Shown: positions 9,991-21,262 of the stretch, in pieces
How positions within the stretch are numbered: position 1 is the first letter of the stretch
Layout: every line of letters starts with the position of its first letter
NCBI RefSeq assembly: GCF_000002235.5
Contig: NW_022145601.1
Coordinates: forward strand, 4,709,563 to 4,773,562
Direction of reading: 5' to 3'
Length of the DNA: 64,000 nucleotides
From: Strongylocentrotus purpuratus
Lineage: Eukaryota; Echinodermata; Echinoidea; Camarodonta; Strongylocentrotidae
Program-made: the position numbers and the translations under genes
The notes under the pieces: model-generated
Databases searched by the model: none
Seen by the model: only the letters and a program-made list of their open reading frames with translations
What the model was told of the DNA's origin: nothing

Positions 9991-10635
9991 TTAATTCATT
10001 CTAGCTGTTCCAGACCCGATGATGGATATAGCGGGTTGGATCAAACCGGTTACCTTGATCTTCCTCGAGAAGAGACATTCCTTGGAAGAACCATCATAGA
10101 AGGACACTTTCCCAGCCTCAGCGTCTAAGAGAACACCAATAACATTGGACTCAATATTACACGACCTGGGACTTGAAGCCTTCAACGGTGCCCTGCTCGA
10201 GGTCTTCTTTGGCGACGACGTCGGAGACGGCAGTGTCAGCTTGCCCATGCAATGCGTGACGAATACGGTGGGATCCTGCAACGAAACCTCGTCGTCCAGT
10301 TCGTCGCTACTGTCATGCCCGCTGTCGCGATCAGCAATGGCGTCTCCGCCGTTGCTGCGGCTGAAGCGTTCGGCCATGCGCTCACTGGCAATGCCGACGT
10401 GGATAGCGAGAGTGGACTTGTCAACTTGGACTTCCCAGTAGTGTTTCCCCGTCGTCAGCTTCTTGTCTCCCAGTGTGGACGGGTTCGAGAGCGATGGGCG
10501 AGGTCGGGAACGAGCTGGAGTTCGAGGAGAACAATGTTGATGTTGGTGAGACGAGGACCTCCTGGCCGTCCTTTCGAACCTTTGATGATGTATGAGCAAC
10601 GCTGGATTGGCACTGGATCCACTTGAAAGGCAGCA
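9991..10635 (-). CDS. COS-FN3-SPRY protein, last exon (SPRY domain)
   Basis: The acceptor TTTCGTTTCCAG|TGCTGC at 10635 opens a phase 0 exon running to the stop at 9991. After a Ser/Arg/Pro linker (RTPARSRPRPS) comes a SPRY domain beginning STLGDKKLTTGKHYWEVQV (compare GxHYWEV in FSD1 and TRIM C-I proteins), then AIHVGIAS, and ending GVLLDAEAGKVSFYDGSS and IQPAISI. The middle is replaced by a long polar, acidic insert (DRDSGHDSSDELDDEVS and a Ser/Pro stretch) where relatives have the LHV/W strand. The family binds microtubules through COS and FN3 and protein partners through SPRY. The frame is reached only if the 29-nt exon at 10971-10999 is used. Confidence 0.75.
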   Translation of the reverse strand, partial: CCLSSGSSANPALLIHHQRFERTARRSSSHQHQHCSPRTPARSRPRPSLSNPSTLGDKKLTTGKHYWEVQVDKSTLAIHVGIASERMAERFSRSNGGDAIADRDSGHDSSDELDDEVSLQDPTVFVTHCMGKLTLPSPTSSPKKTSSRAPLKASSPRSCNIESNVIGVLLDAEAGKVSFYDGSSKECLFSRKIKVTGLIQPAISIIGSGTARMN

Positions 10636-10970
10636 CTGGAAACGAAAGACAATAATTATCGTATTTTAAAGTCCAAGCATGAACGTTACACATCTGAAAC
10701 ATGGTTCCTGTAAAATCTCTGGCTTAAATACTTGTTATTCACTATAGAGGGAGGCCATACAACGTCCTAGATTTAAAACATAAAAGTACTACCAAATATA
10801 TATTTACCAGCATCATGAATCATTAGGAAAGAATTCTGTCACCCGGTTTGGGAAACTTGATTTTTTTAAAGAATATCTGATAGCTTGCTAATTTCATAGC
10901 CTCAAGTCTATTTGAGGTACATCAAAAACAATGTATCATATTGTATGCTTTTTACCGGAATCAGTATTAC

Positions 10971-10999
10971 CTCATCCTTTCCAAGTTCCACTTTGTCTC
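10971..10999 (-). CDS. COS-FN3-SPRY protein, 29-nt microexon
   Basis: The acceptor CCATACCCAG|GA and donor GAG|GTAATA bound 29 nt that read (G)GA-GAC-AAA and on to GAT-GAG, i.e. GDKVELGKDE. It takes the phase 1 donor of the FN3 exon (11226) and leaves phase 0, exactly what the SPRY exon at 10635 needs. Direct FN3-to-SPRY splicing would enter a frame that stops at 10421. The position equals the FN3-SPRY linker of FSD1-type proteins. It is a prediction from phase logic and splice signals only. Confidence 0.5.
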
Positions 11000-11225
11000 C
11001 TGGGTATGGAGTGGGAAATTTAGATTCATGTGTTGTGAAAGGACATGTAATAGTGACTCATCATGGCCTGAAAGCCGACAAGTCTGTATTACATTTCTAC
11101 CTCAAAATGGTAGACAGTCTTGTATATTGACACTGATTTATTGATCAGTAGGTTATTTGAGTTACAATTCATAAACTTCTTTTATTTAAGTTTTTTTGTT
11201 ATGCCAAATAAAAATGGTTTCATAC

Positions 11226-11588
11226 CTGGAGCTGGCGGTGTTTTCAAAAGTATACACTCGCTTGATTTCGTCCCCGCAGGATTAACAGCCTTCACCCGAA
11301 TTTTATACGAAGAATTCATCTCAAGATTGCTTTGTTCATACCGACATTCCGTCAGTCCCGAAATCGTGGTCCAATCTTCGTCATTCTCGGATTCATCTAG
11401 GTCGTCGCTAGCGTTGTTGAGCGGTAGGCTGGTCGGTCTTTCTATACCTTCGTCTGTCGTCTGTTTGGTGTCGAGCTTTATGTACTCCACAGAGTAAGAG
11501 GCAACAGCGCCCCCATCGGTCGGTGGCGTCCATTCGAGACAGGTATAACGGTTGGATGATTTCGGCTGTAATACTGGCTTGCCAGGAG
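11226..11588 (-). CDS. COS-FN3-SPRY protein, fibronectin type III exon
   Basis: 363-nt exon between acceptor ATCTTGCAG|CT and donor CTCCAG|GTATGA. It encodes a fibronectin III domain: PGKPVLQPKSSNRYTCLEW (strand A/B with the conserved Trp), TPPTDGGAVASYSVEYIK (strand C with Tyr), a polar loop rich in Asp/Glu, then SSYKIRVKAVNPAGTKSSE (Y-x-[IV]-R-V-x-A-x-N-x-x-G, strand F) and the closing LLKTPPAP. It begins phase 1 after the COS exon (DFTK+AP) and ends phase 1. FN3 between COS and SPRY is the layout of FSD1 and TRIM C-I proteins. Confidence 0.8.
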
Positions 11589-12208
11589 CTGCAAGATAAA
11601 AAGATATGTAATATTGTTTTTATCTTGACGTTGAAGGAAATAAATGAAATGCAATAAACTATCATTTTAATTTTTAAGAGAACGTTTCCGCGCAATATCG
11701 GGTATGCGACAGACGCATACCCAACATACTGTTCATTTAGAGGAGTGATTAGTACCATTATGGATCATCGTGTTCGACAATAAAAATACAAAATAATCAA
11801 TGGAGCAAAAGTGAGATTTTATGTGAAAAAGGGAAATTAATCCTGACGAATTGGAAGAAGGTGAAAACGTCGACTTTCGTGTCCAGCAGTCGCAAAGTAA
11901 CTTACAAATAAACAGTTTTAAAAACCTGGGTCGAGAGAAACAGTTGCAATTAAAATGCCCTGTCTGATGTGACTGAGGTCACATGAACCCGTAACCCTCT
12001 CGATTTAAAGTCCAGTGGATGAACGTAGAAGAAGAACAAAGAATCAAAATGTGGAAACAGTTGTCAGAGTATTAGCAAAGATGAAAAAAAGACACAATCA
12101 TGTTTCAAGCGCAAGCAAGTGAAAGAAATTGGGAGTATACGAAATGGTCCGAGATTACCGGCAGATTACAATGCGGTTTAAAGAGTCGAGCAAAACTAGA
12201 AAATATAC

Positions 12209-12336
12209 CTTTGGTGAAATCGAGTTCCTGGAAGGATTTGAGAGCAGCTGTTAAGTCGAGGGTGAAGTCACCAAAGGTTTCGTAGTTTTGACACATCTCC
12301 TCTGTCTGCTTGAGTGATCTTGCCGTTTGCACCAAT
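12209..12336 (-). CDS. COS-FN3-SPRY protein, COS-box exon
   Basis: 128-nt exon, acceptor TTTTTACAG|A and donor CAAAG|GTATAT, reading LVQTARSLKQTEEMCQNY, then FGDFTLDLTAALKSFQEL and DFTK. The FxxFxLDLxxAxxxLxxLDF pattern resembles the C-terminal-subgroup-one signature (COS) box directly before FN3 in MID/TRIM and FSD proteins, a microtubule-binding motif. Its phase 1 donor fits the FN3 exon. Upstream exons (coiled coil, any RING/B-box) should lie to the right; a coiled-coil-like stretch at about 13598-13671 (LKSCKVLQNLMMAAKGMLL, donor AAT|GTGAGT) is a weak candidate whose phase does not match directly. Confidence 0.65.
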
Positions 12337-12339
12337 CTG

Positions 12340-12421
12340 TAAAAATAAACATTATACCAATAATAATCTGGAGCGCCAGGAGTGTCAAGTCTGATAGAGA
12401 TGAGCGCTATACAGAATCCAA

Positions 12422-12469
<48 letters not shown>

Positions 12470-15400
12470 TACGTAAATAGTTTCAATTTACATTGCTAGC
12501 TTAACGCTGCGGAGTTACATTTGCTTAGTTCTTCAGCCCATACATTGACATTTTAGCAACATGAAAATTGTCTCCACGGGTAAGGACAAATGTGTATTGT
12601 TGGAAAGATAATCCCGAATTACTGAATTATGGCAAAAGTACTCAAAGGCGGCGGCAGTCGATATATATTAGACCCCCCCCCCCCCTCTCCCCAATAATTT
12701 GTATCTACCAGGAAGAGACTAATGTTTGCACTGGCTATGCGGAATGCCAACTATGCCCACTATATGACGTGATTTGGTTTGCATCGCAATCCCCATCAGG
12801 ACCACAAAACTGTAAAATACATATTTTACAGTTCTGTGATCAGGGCCGACTCACTGAGCAAAAGATATTAATTATTTTGTTTGTTTGGACTTTGGACAGC
12901 CCTTGTTGTGTAAATTTCCTCTTGTTTGGTTTTTGGACCACTTGGCTAGACTGACGTACACCAGGTACTTTCTCAACGTCACAAAATTGTGAAATACGGA
13001 TTATTTGATGTGGGTTCTTAGTCACATCTATATTTAAATCTGATGGAACGAAGCACATTTGAGCTAAGGATCATTTTCCTCGACACACTGCATGTTTTAG
13101 CGTTATAGATTATTTTCCTCGACACTGCATGTTTTGGCATCTGTGCAAAACCGGATTCATGACACAGAGACAAATTTTCCTCATATCAAGCGAAAGAGAC
13201 ATTGCAAACGCCTTTATTACGCGTTCTCCAAGAGACCTCTGATGTTTCTTGTTGCCAGTTACTTTTATTTGAACTGTTTAAAATTATGTGTGAATCCTTT
13301 TAGCTCGGCTACAATTGGATAAATATTTCTGAGGAGAGGACTCGACGTCTCATTCCATGATTCATTTTGAATTGAGCAGGATCTAGGCAAACAGTGAGTA
13401 TAATATATCAATTTTTGACTCGTTACATTTAAATTTGTTGATCCAATCAATAGCCACTATATGTAACCTCATCGAAATAGAGTTACATACAATCCATGTA
13501 TATATTGCAGAAACCCTAATCCTTAGTAAATATCATAAACAATATGAATAAATGTTTTTAGTTTTGTGGTAATGATGAAAAGGTGGACTATACTCACATT
13601 AGCATGTCTTAAAAGCATCCCTTTTGCAGCCATCATCAAATTCTGAAGAACTTTGCAGGATTTAAGAATATCTCACGTATGTCCAATCTATGAAATTTAA
13701 ACGTTAGTAGTGTCCTAGTATTCAAATTATGCAAGGAAACCCGTTTTCTTTCTAGACTTCGCTTTTTGGATCTGGTAACGTTTGGAACATCATCTTGATC
13801 GAAATGATTACCCCAAAAGCCCCGGTAGGATAGTTAAACTTTTCATTTAATGAACCTAAGAAAGATCTTTCCGTTGAAGATGTGATGATGTTTGTTGTTG
13901 TTGTAGTTGGTGATCATGGTGGTCATTTGTGACATCTTGTCGGTAGAGAACAATTTCAACATTCGGGCAATGTTGAGCAATTTGCATAATTTGCATAGAT
14001 TTTTTAGTCCAATGTTTCATGATGATGCATGATGGGTGTATTCCCAGCTTCTGAATAGGCCCAAATTTAGATTTTAAAAATAAATAAATATTTTATGTAA
14101 TCTTCTCCATTTGGTTCTGAGAGAATGAATATCATCTTTCCGATTTTATACAACACCTACGTGGATCTTTGTCATTTGATTAGAGGATTGTTGGTCACAT
14201 AATATTCAATAGATGTTCTATTGCACGGGCGTGCATTTTGGGTTAAATTCGCCGTGTATTTTTTGGTTATGCAGACTGTGTACCTCTCTGCCTTGCGCGT
14301 ATCCATGCGTGTATCTGACGCGAAGGCAATCTGAATGTAATCGAGAAGTCTTGACTCCAACTTTAATTTATTCTTCTTCGATGTTGTATAAAACAAATAA
14401 TGAATGTTTTTCATTCGTTCAATAGTGCGAATATTTGCATAAGTTAAAAGATTAACATTCTATTCAACGAGACGTCAGCCGAGTTGAATAGAATTAACGT
14501 TAATTTTTCAACTCATAACCATCCATTATTTGTATACTAAGACACCTATCCCCTGAACATCCATCCCCGGATATAAGATATAAGAGTGTCAAACTTGTTT
14601 TTAGTGTCAGTATCTACAATCAATTAAAAACAGTTTGGCTTGGGCTTTTTCCTTCTTCTGTTAATACACTTCAATAGAGATTTTGATATCCATGGAAGTC
14701 TAGAGCCTGTTTTGATTCAGTCAACCCAGTAGAGTGCAAATAAGGTATTTCATATCTATACAATAGATGCGAAAGCACATCAAATTATAATACACACGCA
14801 TAAATATCGTCGGTAAAATGTGTCATCCTAGTATATAAACAAAAGCAACAACACAAATAATAACATAAGGTATTATAGGAAAATGTCGGTCTCGTGGGTC
14901 GTAAGTCTATCTAACCCTTAACCAAGTTGTCATGCAGGTATATCATTATGTTATATATGTATATATATATATATATATTGTGAGTGTTCGGAGTCAGTGA
15001 TAAATGATCTCTTAAATCATGAAACCCCTATCTCCGCAATGATTGGAACCCGGGACCTCTCATACACTAAACAAGAATCATTCCTCATTCGTGTACCATA
15101 GTCCAATATTTTGTACATAATTTGCAGCTTTCTCAAAGATATCTAGAATTATTGACTCATGCACTAAACAGTGATACAAATGGACCACTATAAACGTTTA
15201 TATTGTTGGAGCAATGTGTGTTTGAAAGGGATTCAACTGTTTGTCACATATATTTATATGCCCGGCGCATTGAGAGTTCAAAAATCTCTGAAAAATAAAA
15301 ATTGTCAGGAATAGACCGGTGTATTAACATATTCAAATGGTATGCATACTTTGTCCACAAAAGCTGTTCTTGACAACCTAAAAGCTTGCCCGAGGTTGAC

Positions 15401-15620
15401 CTGGCAAAGCAACACATATTTCAAGCAGATTTGATTCTAAGTACTGTACTTCATTCATTAATAACACGTAAGAAACATCTACATGTATAACATTCAGTTT
15501 TTGTTAGTGAACCAAGCAATTTTTAGGACTTGTGCCTCAGGAAAATCTTGAACCGCCATATAATTGACCCCATGTTCTGACTATTTATCACTTATCTATC
15601 TCTATTTATATGTTGAAATT
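12340..15620. other. Intronic/intergenic, no firm gene
   Basis: Contains poly-C at about 12670-12686, a possible upstream exon of the SPRY gene near 13598-13671, and from about 13860 a block that recurs near 26000 (GAAGATGTG, then CATGATGATG and CCCAGCTTCTGA). From about 14760 to 15620 it is the intronic lead of the first start-exon unit, duplicated at 29260-30985. There is a TA dinucleotide run at about 14951-14981. Confidence 0.5.
12421..12468. repeat. ATT trinucleotide repeat
   Basis: About 15 tandem ATT units, reading as poly-Asn on the minus strand. This lies in an intron of the SPRY gene. The 121-residue minus frame that starts here is intron plus the COS exon. Confidence 0.9.
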
Positions 15621-15629
15621 TCTCCTCAG

Positions 15630-15716
15630 CCTAGATACCTACACGATGGGAAAGACACTTTCTAAAAAAACTAAAAAGATTGCTGAACCACAGAAGGATG
15701 ACGGACCAAGTTCAAG
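15630..15716 (+). CDS. NLR start exon, copy 1 (MGKTLSKK type)
   Basis: Exon bounded by TTTCTCCTCAG|CC and TTCAAG|GTAC. A 16-nt leader precedes ATG at 15646, then 23 codons (MGKTLSKKTKKIAEPQKDDG, then PSS) and a phase 2 donor. The death-domain exon at 38596 begins with one base, so they join in frame (AG+T = Ser). Gly2, Ser6 and Lys7 give an MGKxxSK N-terminus like that of NCS-1 (MGKSNSKL) or hippocalcin (MGKQNSKL), known N-myristoylated proteins, so a membrane-anchored receptor is plausible. The leader shows that 5' UTR exons lie further upstream. It pairs with copy 4 in the ~15-kb duplication. Expression is unknown. Confidence 0.55.
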
Positions 15717-17578
15717 GTACAGCTATGTTAAGCATAAGTCTACCGTTAAACATATATAATTGTTGAAATTGCACTGGTCACAGAATGCTGACGACTTAGT
15801 AAGATCATTTATCACATAGAATTTCCGGGAAATGGATACTGTTTTCTATGTGATTGCAAAATGTCAAAGTACAAAACAATTTAAAAGTGGTATTTAGGCA
15901 GTACCTTGTAGACATAATTCTTTTCTGATTTTGAGTTGTTTGTAGTTGTTTTTACTTACCACCCTTGCTCATTTTGATCCCCAATCACTATAAACCTAAC
16001 TAAGCAAATGCTCTGATTCCTTGATAGGATAAAGGGCAGAATGGGCGTTATTAGTCTGCTGAGTTTGAGCACAATCTGATAAAAGATTCAAAGATTTTTC
16101 TATAGAATTTCGATTTCCTTTTTTTTTCTCCCTTGCACAAGACTTTAGAAGTTTAGACTGCGAACTTTAATCACCTTTTCTCTTAAGTAACATTTTATGT
16201 GACTGGACATTCTTTTCTTTTCAATGAAAAAGCACATCTAATTCTAAAACATGCGCGTAAATATCCTTGGTAAAATGTGTCGTCCCAGTATAATAATAAT
16301 AATAATAAAACATCAGATTTGTAAGATGCCAAATCCACTTGACAATCAAATTCCCAAGGCGAAAATTGCACAAAAGATGCAATACATGATTGATTTACAA
16401 AAGTACAATAGGAGAGGTACGGACATGAAAGGTAATGGTATATAGACTGATAGAACACAAGAGCAAACAAACAAATAAATACATACGGAATTACATGCAG
16501 ATTTAAAGTATGGAACGCACATGCAGGTATATCATTATGTTACATATATATATATGTATATATTTTAATATTTTTTCGTTTGTGAGTGTTCGAAGCCAGT
16601 GATAAATGATCACTTAAATTATGCAATCCAAATCGCCATAATTATGGAGGCCTTTTCGGGATTGGAACCCGGGACCTCTCATACCCCAAACAAGAATTAT
16701 TCCTTATTTGTTTACCATTGTCCAAGATCTTGCACATAATTTGCGATTTTCTCAAAACTATCTAGAATACTTGACAAATGTTCTTAAAGAGAAAGTTGAG
16801 TTCTGGGAAGAGTTGAAAAATAATATGTGAGCGTTATCATTGTATTATGCAAGTGTGGATGAACATCATATACAAAATGTTCCCTGAAAAGCATTGCTCT
16901 TCAAATGCCTTAATAGTCTAAATATGGCACGTAACATCATAAAAATCGGGACGGATTGTAATGCTACATGTTCGTGTAGTCTCATAAACATCTTTTTGTG
17001 AACAGTGTTTGTATCTTTACCAAGACTGGGCCAAATTTCTTATCATGTTGATGATTCCTGAACCTCGCAGTACACACCAATACTTATATGCTGGATGAAA
17101 ACACTTTGCGGATCGATTCCACAGCGTTTCTTTCACAATGCAATGGCATGACCAGAACTCAACTTATCTTTAACATTGATACAAGTTGACCGCCATTTAC
17201 GTTTTCTTGGTGAAGCAATGTGTGTTTGAAAGGACCTCGACTGTTTGTTTCATATATTTATGTGACAGACGCAGTGAGAGTTAAAAAGTCCCTAAAACTG
17301 AAATTCTTTAGGAATATACCGGTTCTGTAATATATTCATATTGTATGCAAATTTTGTAAACAAAGAAAATTCTAGCGGAAAGCTTGCCCGAGGCTGGTCC
17401 GACATAACAACACATCAGTCATAAATAACAGGTTAATGGAATAACTCATTACTAGGGCCCCCAGAAAATAAAATTTGTAGGACTGGTGCCCTCCAGGCAA
17501 ATCTTGAACCGCCATATGGTGGACCCCCCATGTTTTCGATTATTTATCATTTATTTATCTCTATTATTTTCTCCTCAG

Positions 17579-17665
17579 CCTGGATACCTTCACGATTGGA
17601 AATAATCTTTCTACAGAAACTGAAGAGCTGACTGGACCCCCTAAAGATGACAGACCAAGTACAAG
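17579..17665 (+). pseudogene. NLR start exon, copy 2, start codon lost
   Basis: Same exon frame as the other copies: acceptor TTCTCCTCAG|CC, phase 2 donor ACAAG|GTACTG. The start position at 17595 reads ATT instead of ATG, so it would begin IGNNLSTETEEL if read through. Gly and Ser of the MGxxxS pattern remain. The downstream codons (TGPPKDDRPST) match copies 3 and 6. Without the ATG it cannot start the protein, though it could still be spliced as untranslated sequence. It pairs with copy 5 in the duplication. Confidence 0.6.
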
Positions 17666-18190
17666 GTACTGATTATGTTAAGCATTAGTCCACCGTGATA
17701 CATTTGTACTTGTTAAATCTGCACTGATCACAGAATGCTAATGACTGAGTTAGACCAGCATGTATCATTTCTGATCTTGATACGCGTTTTGTTCAAAACA
17801 CGGTTGCGTCCTTTCTCCTTTTCGTAGAATCACCGATAACCGGTTTATTAACATATTCAAATTGTATGCATACTATGTACGCAAAGGCTGTGCTTGACAA
17901 CCCTAAAGTTTGCCCGAGGCTGGCCCGACATAGCAACACATAATCCAAGCAGACTTGATTCTAAGTACTGTAGTTCGTCATTAATAACACGTTAATGGAA
18001 TAATTCATCACTAGGTTCCCAGGAAACAAAACGTCTATAATATTTAATTTTTGTTTAAAATAGTGAACTAGTCAATTTTCAGGACTGGCGCCCCATGCAG
18101 GCAAATCTTGAACCGCCATATGGTGGACCCCATGTTTGTGATTATTTATAATTTATGTTTCTCTATGTGTATGTTGACATTTCTTCTCAG

Positions 18191-18277
18191 CTTGGATACC
18201 TTCACGATGGGAAAGAAACTTTCTAAAGAAACTGAAGAGATGGCTGGATCCCCTAAAGATGACAGACCAAGTACAAG
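18191..18277 (+). CDS. NLR start exon, copy 3 (MGKKLSKETEEM type)
   Basis: Acceptor TTTCTTCTCAG|CTTGG, ATG at 18207, MGKKLSKETEEMAGSPKDDR then PST, phase 2 donor ACAAG|GTACTG. Lys3, Lys4 and Lys7 around Ser6 add a basic patch behind the candidate myristoyl Gly2. About 150 nt further on begins a Tc1-like transposase relic and then a MITE; both are also next to copy 6, so they were there before the block was duplicated. Confidence 0.55.
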
Positions 18278-18435
18278 GTACTGATTAGTCCACCGTGATA
18301 CATTTCTAATTTTTAAATCTGCAATGGTCACAGAATGCTAATGACTGTTAGACTATCTCTCACATTTGACATTAGTCAAACGACGGCCTCCTTTCAATCC
18401 GATCAAAGCTTTATTATGTAAACACGCAAATACAT

Positions 18436-18690
18436 TTAGCCTTTAGAATTTCCTAAAAGAATATCCTTTTTGACTCTATTCTGGACTGTTCGCTTGATGT
18501 CGTCCCAAAGCTGTTCGATGTGATTACATGCAGGAGTTTCTTGATTGCTACTCCATGCGCTCGAGCCCGTTATCTTCCAAGTATTGGTTGCTGATTTTGG
18601 CAAGGTGTGCTCGAGCATTATCGTCCATAAAGACGAAATCCCTTGCAATGAAAGCTGCGTATAGAATCACATGTGGCTCCAATACCTCAT
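18436..18690 (-). pseudogene. Tc1/mariner-type transposase relic
   Basis: The minus strand reads DFVFMDDNARAHLAKISNQY, then LEDNGLERME and a stop; a shifted frame continues NHIEQLWDDIKRTVQNRVKK. These match the DDE core of Tc1 transposases: the second catalytic Asp in MDDNARAH and the last acidic residue in IEQLWD (usually NPIEHLWD). A frameshift and a stop break it, and only the C-terminal third remains. The same relic, split by an insertion, follows start-exon copy 6 (36600-36723 and 37669-37730). Confidence 0.75.
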
Positions 18691-18718
18691 TGGTGGACCG
18701 TTGGGCTGTTAACCAGCC

Positions 18719-19000
18719 TGGGGGTGTTTCACAAAGACTAAGATCGACTTTAAGTTGGACTTAACTATGGCAAGCTGTTCTTGCCACTGTTTGCTCTTAC
18801 CATATACTGGCATTGGTCTCTGAACGGACGTATAAATCGTGGTCACAAATCTACAGAATTTACATTTTTTTTATAGTTCATTGTTGATGGAAAAATATTA
18901 CCTAAAGATCATAATTGAGAAACCAATAGTGAGAACAACCAGGGGCGCGGGTGGCCTGTCATAGTTAAGTCCAACTTAAAGTCGATCTTAGTCTAGGTCC
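18719..19000. mobile_element. MITE (ACTAAGATCGACTTTAAG family), copy 1
   Basis: The left end ACTAAGATCGACTTTAAGTT and the right end AACTTAAAGTCGATCTTAGT are inverted repeats, extending to TTGGACTTAACTATG inside. About 280 bp, non-coding. A second full copy lies at 37757-38038 and a right-end fragment at 47190-47250, the latter in the LRR part of the locus. Confidence 0.75.
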
Positions 19001-19862
19001 GTTATGTCATTGGTTCCTAATTCACCACACATCATATTGTTTTTATAACATTAACAAGCAAACCTATTCAGAATGATATGGTTTTCACCCATGTATGTAA
19101 TGCGAGGAGATTGAGAGCTCATAAGTAGCCAACAGGAGAACATTTCTTGAATTCAGGTCTTATAAGTTTGAATAAAATGTTCAAACAAGCGATTTAAGTA
19201 CTAAGAAATATACGAAGTTATTCAAAAGTAACAAGTAAGAATTTTTTTGAGTCTTATTGAAAGATGGAATTTAGTGGGATGAGAGATAGAGCCATTAGTG
19301 CCTTGATCGCTTATAACCCATTTTACAATATCATTAGTACGCATATGAGTATTGCAGACCCTGCATGCATTTCCAATAAAATGGCATAGAAACTTTGTCT
19401 CGATGCTCGTTTTATGTTTAGTTGGTCTACTACAATGATTTCTTGATCAGGTGCCCAACATATTAGAAAGGATGTATACATGTATACAGTATATATTTAA
19501 TATATATATATGTATAGAAAAGTCTATTAAAAAGGAAATGTATTGTATATCCTAAGAGAACGCCATTGCAGTTGAACAAGTAGAATACTTATCAATGTTA
19601 CTGTAAAGGAATGATTTAGTTCAAATATTTCATATTCTCTACGTTTCTTTCACCATGCAATCGCATGACCAGAACTGATCTTTATCTTTAAAAGGGAAAA
19701 ATACACTTACTACAAGGAACACCTGTCAGATTAGGATAGGGACACTTATCATTGGTTAAAAGGGACATTCATGACAAAGAGGGAGGGGCGCCTATTAGTT
19801 AGAACATTTTCCCTAAGTAAAAAGGGCGATTTTAGGGTACTTGAAAAAAAGGGAAGCTCTAA

Positions 19863-20095
19863 TTTTATTTCTCTCTTTCTTTATAATATATTTTAATTTC
19901 TTCTCTTTCTTTCTTACTTCTAACTCTTTCCTTTTTTCTTTCTTTCTTACTTTCTTTCTTACTAAATAATTTCAATTTTCTTTCTTTCTTTCAATCTTTC
20001 ATGCTTACTTTCATTTTCTTTTTTTTCTCGCTCTTTTTTCTTTCTTACTTATGGCTACTTTAATTTTTCTTTCTTTTTTTGTTCATTTTTTATTG
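19863..20095. repeat. TTTC-rich low-complexity tract
   Basis: Pyrimidine-rich run dominated by TTTCTTTCTTAC and TTTCTTTC units. Non-coding. Confidence 0.85.
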
Positions 20096-20765
20096 ATCGA
20101 AACCTCCAGTAAAAAAACATACGTGGCATAGATGGATTCAACTTATTTTGCACCCAAACTTTTCCGGTGAAGTATCGTTTTAAATGTTTATTTTTCATTC
20201 CCAAAAGCGGAATATCATAGCTTAAAAATCAAAATTAAACACAGCATCAGCACAGACCAGGTTATGACATCCTAGGTCATAATATTAGAGGAAACCACGC
20301 GATATCCTGGCTCCACATACTTCCTGATGATTTCATTTGAAAGCAACAAGGAATTAATTCTACAAATGATTTCACGGATCAAGTATATACATTCTCACGT
20401 GCGATACAAAGGGTTAAAATTGTTTATATTCCTTAGTGAATATTATCTTACCAGTAAAAGGATGAGAGAAAGGTGGAAGGTAGGACTCTGTGAGACCCCT
20501 GCTCTTATTTTGGTTACTACACGACTGCAAGCCACAATCTTTTGGCACAAGAAAAAAGAAAAGAATAACAATTTTGTTATAGCTGAAACACATGGATCTT
20601 TTTTTATTCCTTTACGATATAGATATTATAATGAAACTTGAACCAGTGTGATGACGTCATGGTCATGTAATCCATTCAAGGAAACCAGTCTGCACGCACC
20701 GATTTGACACAAATCCTAAATCATTGAGCACAGTCAAATTCTTAATAATGACAAGCAAGCAACAG

Positions 20766-20806
20766 CAAAAGGAAAGGAAAGGAAAGGAAAGGAAAAGCGA
20801 AGAACG
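20766..20806. repeat. GGAAA pentanucleotide repeat
   Basis: About six AGGAAA/GGAAA units in tandem. No gene is near. Confidence 0.85.
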
Positions 20807-21039
20807 AAGGGCTAAAAAGTGAAGTGGACACAGGGCACTCAATTATCCGTATATAGGCCAAGGCCCCGCGGTTCAGCTAGCCAAGCTCCGAGATTTGGTT
20901 CGTGTTCAGGTCAGAACAAGCCCTAATTCTTGTTTTAGGTCTATAAGATTTGTTTTAAATGCCGATGATTGCTTTAAACTATAGGGCGTACAAGTTACAA
21001 CGTCCAGAAGTATGTCAGGACTCAGCTTCAGGCGTATCC

Positions 21040-21262
21040 GGACACCTAACCCCTGGACATCCTTCCCGGATAACCACCCCAGTCAACTACCCCATATGAC
21101 AACTACCCCCTAGGGCTACTACCCTTTAGGACGACTTCCCCATAGGACAACTACCCACTATGACAACCACCCGGACAACTACCCCTAGGACAACTACCTC
21201 CGGGCAACTAACACCCGGACAACTACCACCCGGACAACTACCTCCCGGATAAATACCCCCTA
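21040..21262. repeat. GGACAACTACCCCC minisatellite
   Basis: Roughly 14 degenerate units of about 14 nt around the core (G)GACAACTACC(C)CC, with variants such as GGATAACCACC, GGGCAACTAAC and GGACGACTTCC. Open on both strands in places because unit length varies, but there is no consistent coding frame. Confidence 0.8.

Larger units (their letters stand above)
14740..19460. repeat. Start-exon duplication block 1
   Basis: Contains start-exon copies 1-3 with their introns. The same order recurs at 29260-38440 (copies 4-6). Shared landmarks include GAGTGTTCGAAGCCAGTGA, GGGATTGGAACCCGGGA, TGCCCGAGGCTGG and GAACCGCCATATGG ahead of each exon, and the Tc1 relic and 280-bp MITE after copies 3 and 6. 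Copy 2 lies in the same sub-unit as 5, and copy 3 in the same as 6. Confidence 0.7.

Noticed and set aside
20327..20641. 104-codon plus-strand frame
   Set aside because: No recognisable domain, no splice boundaries, and repeat-like surroundings; treated as chance.
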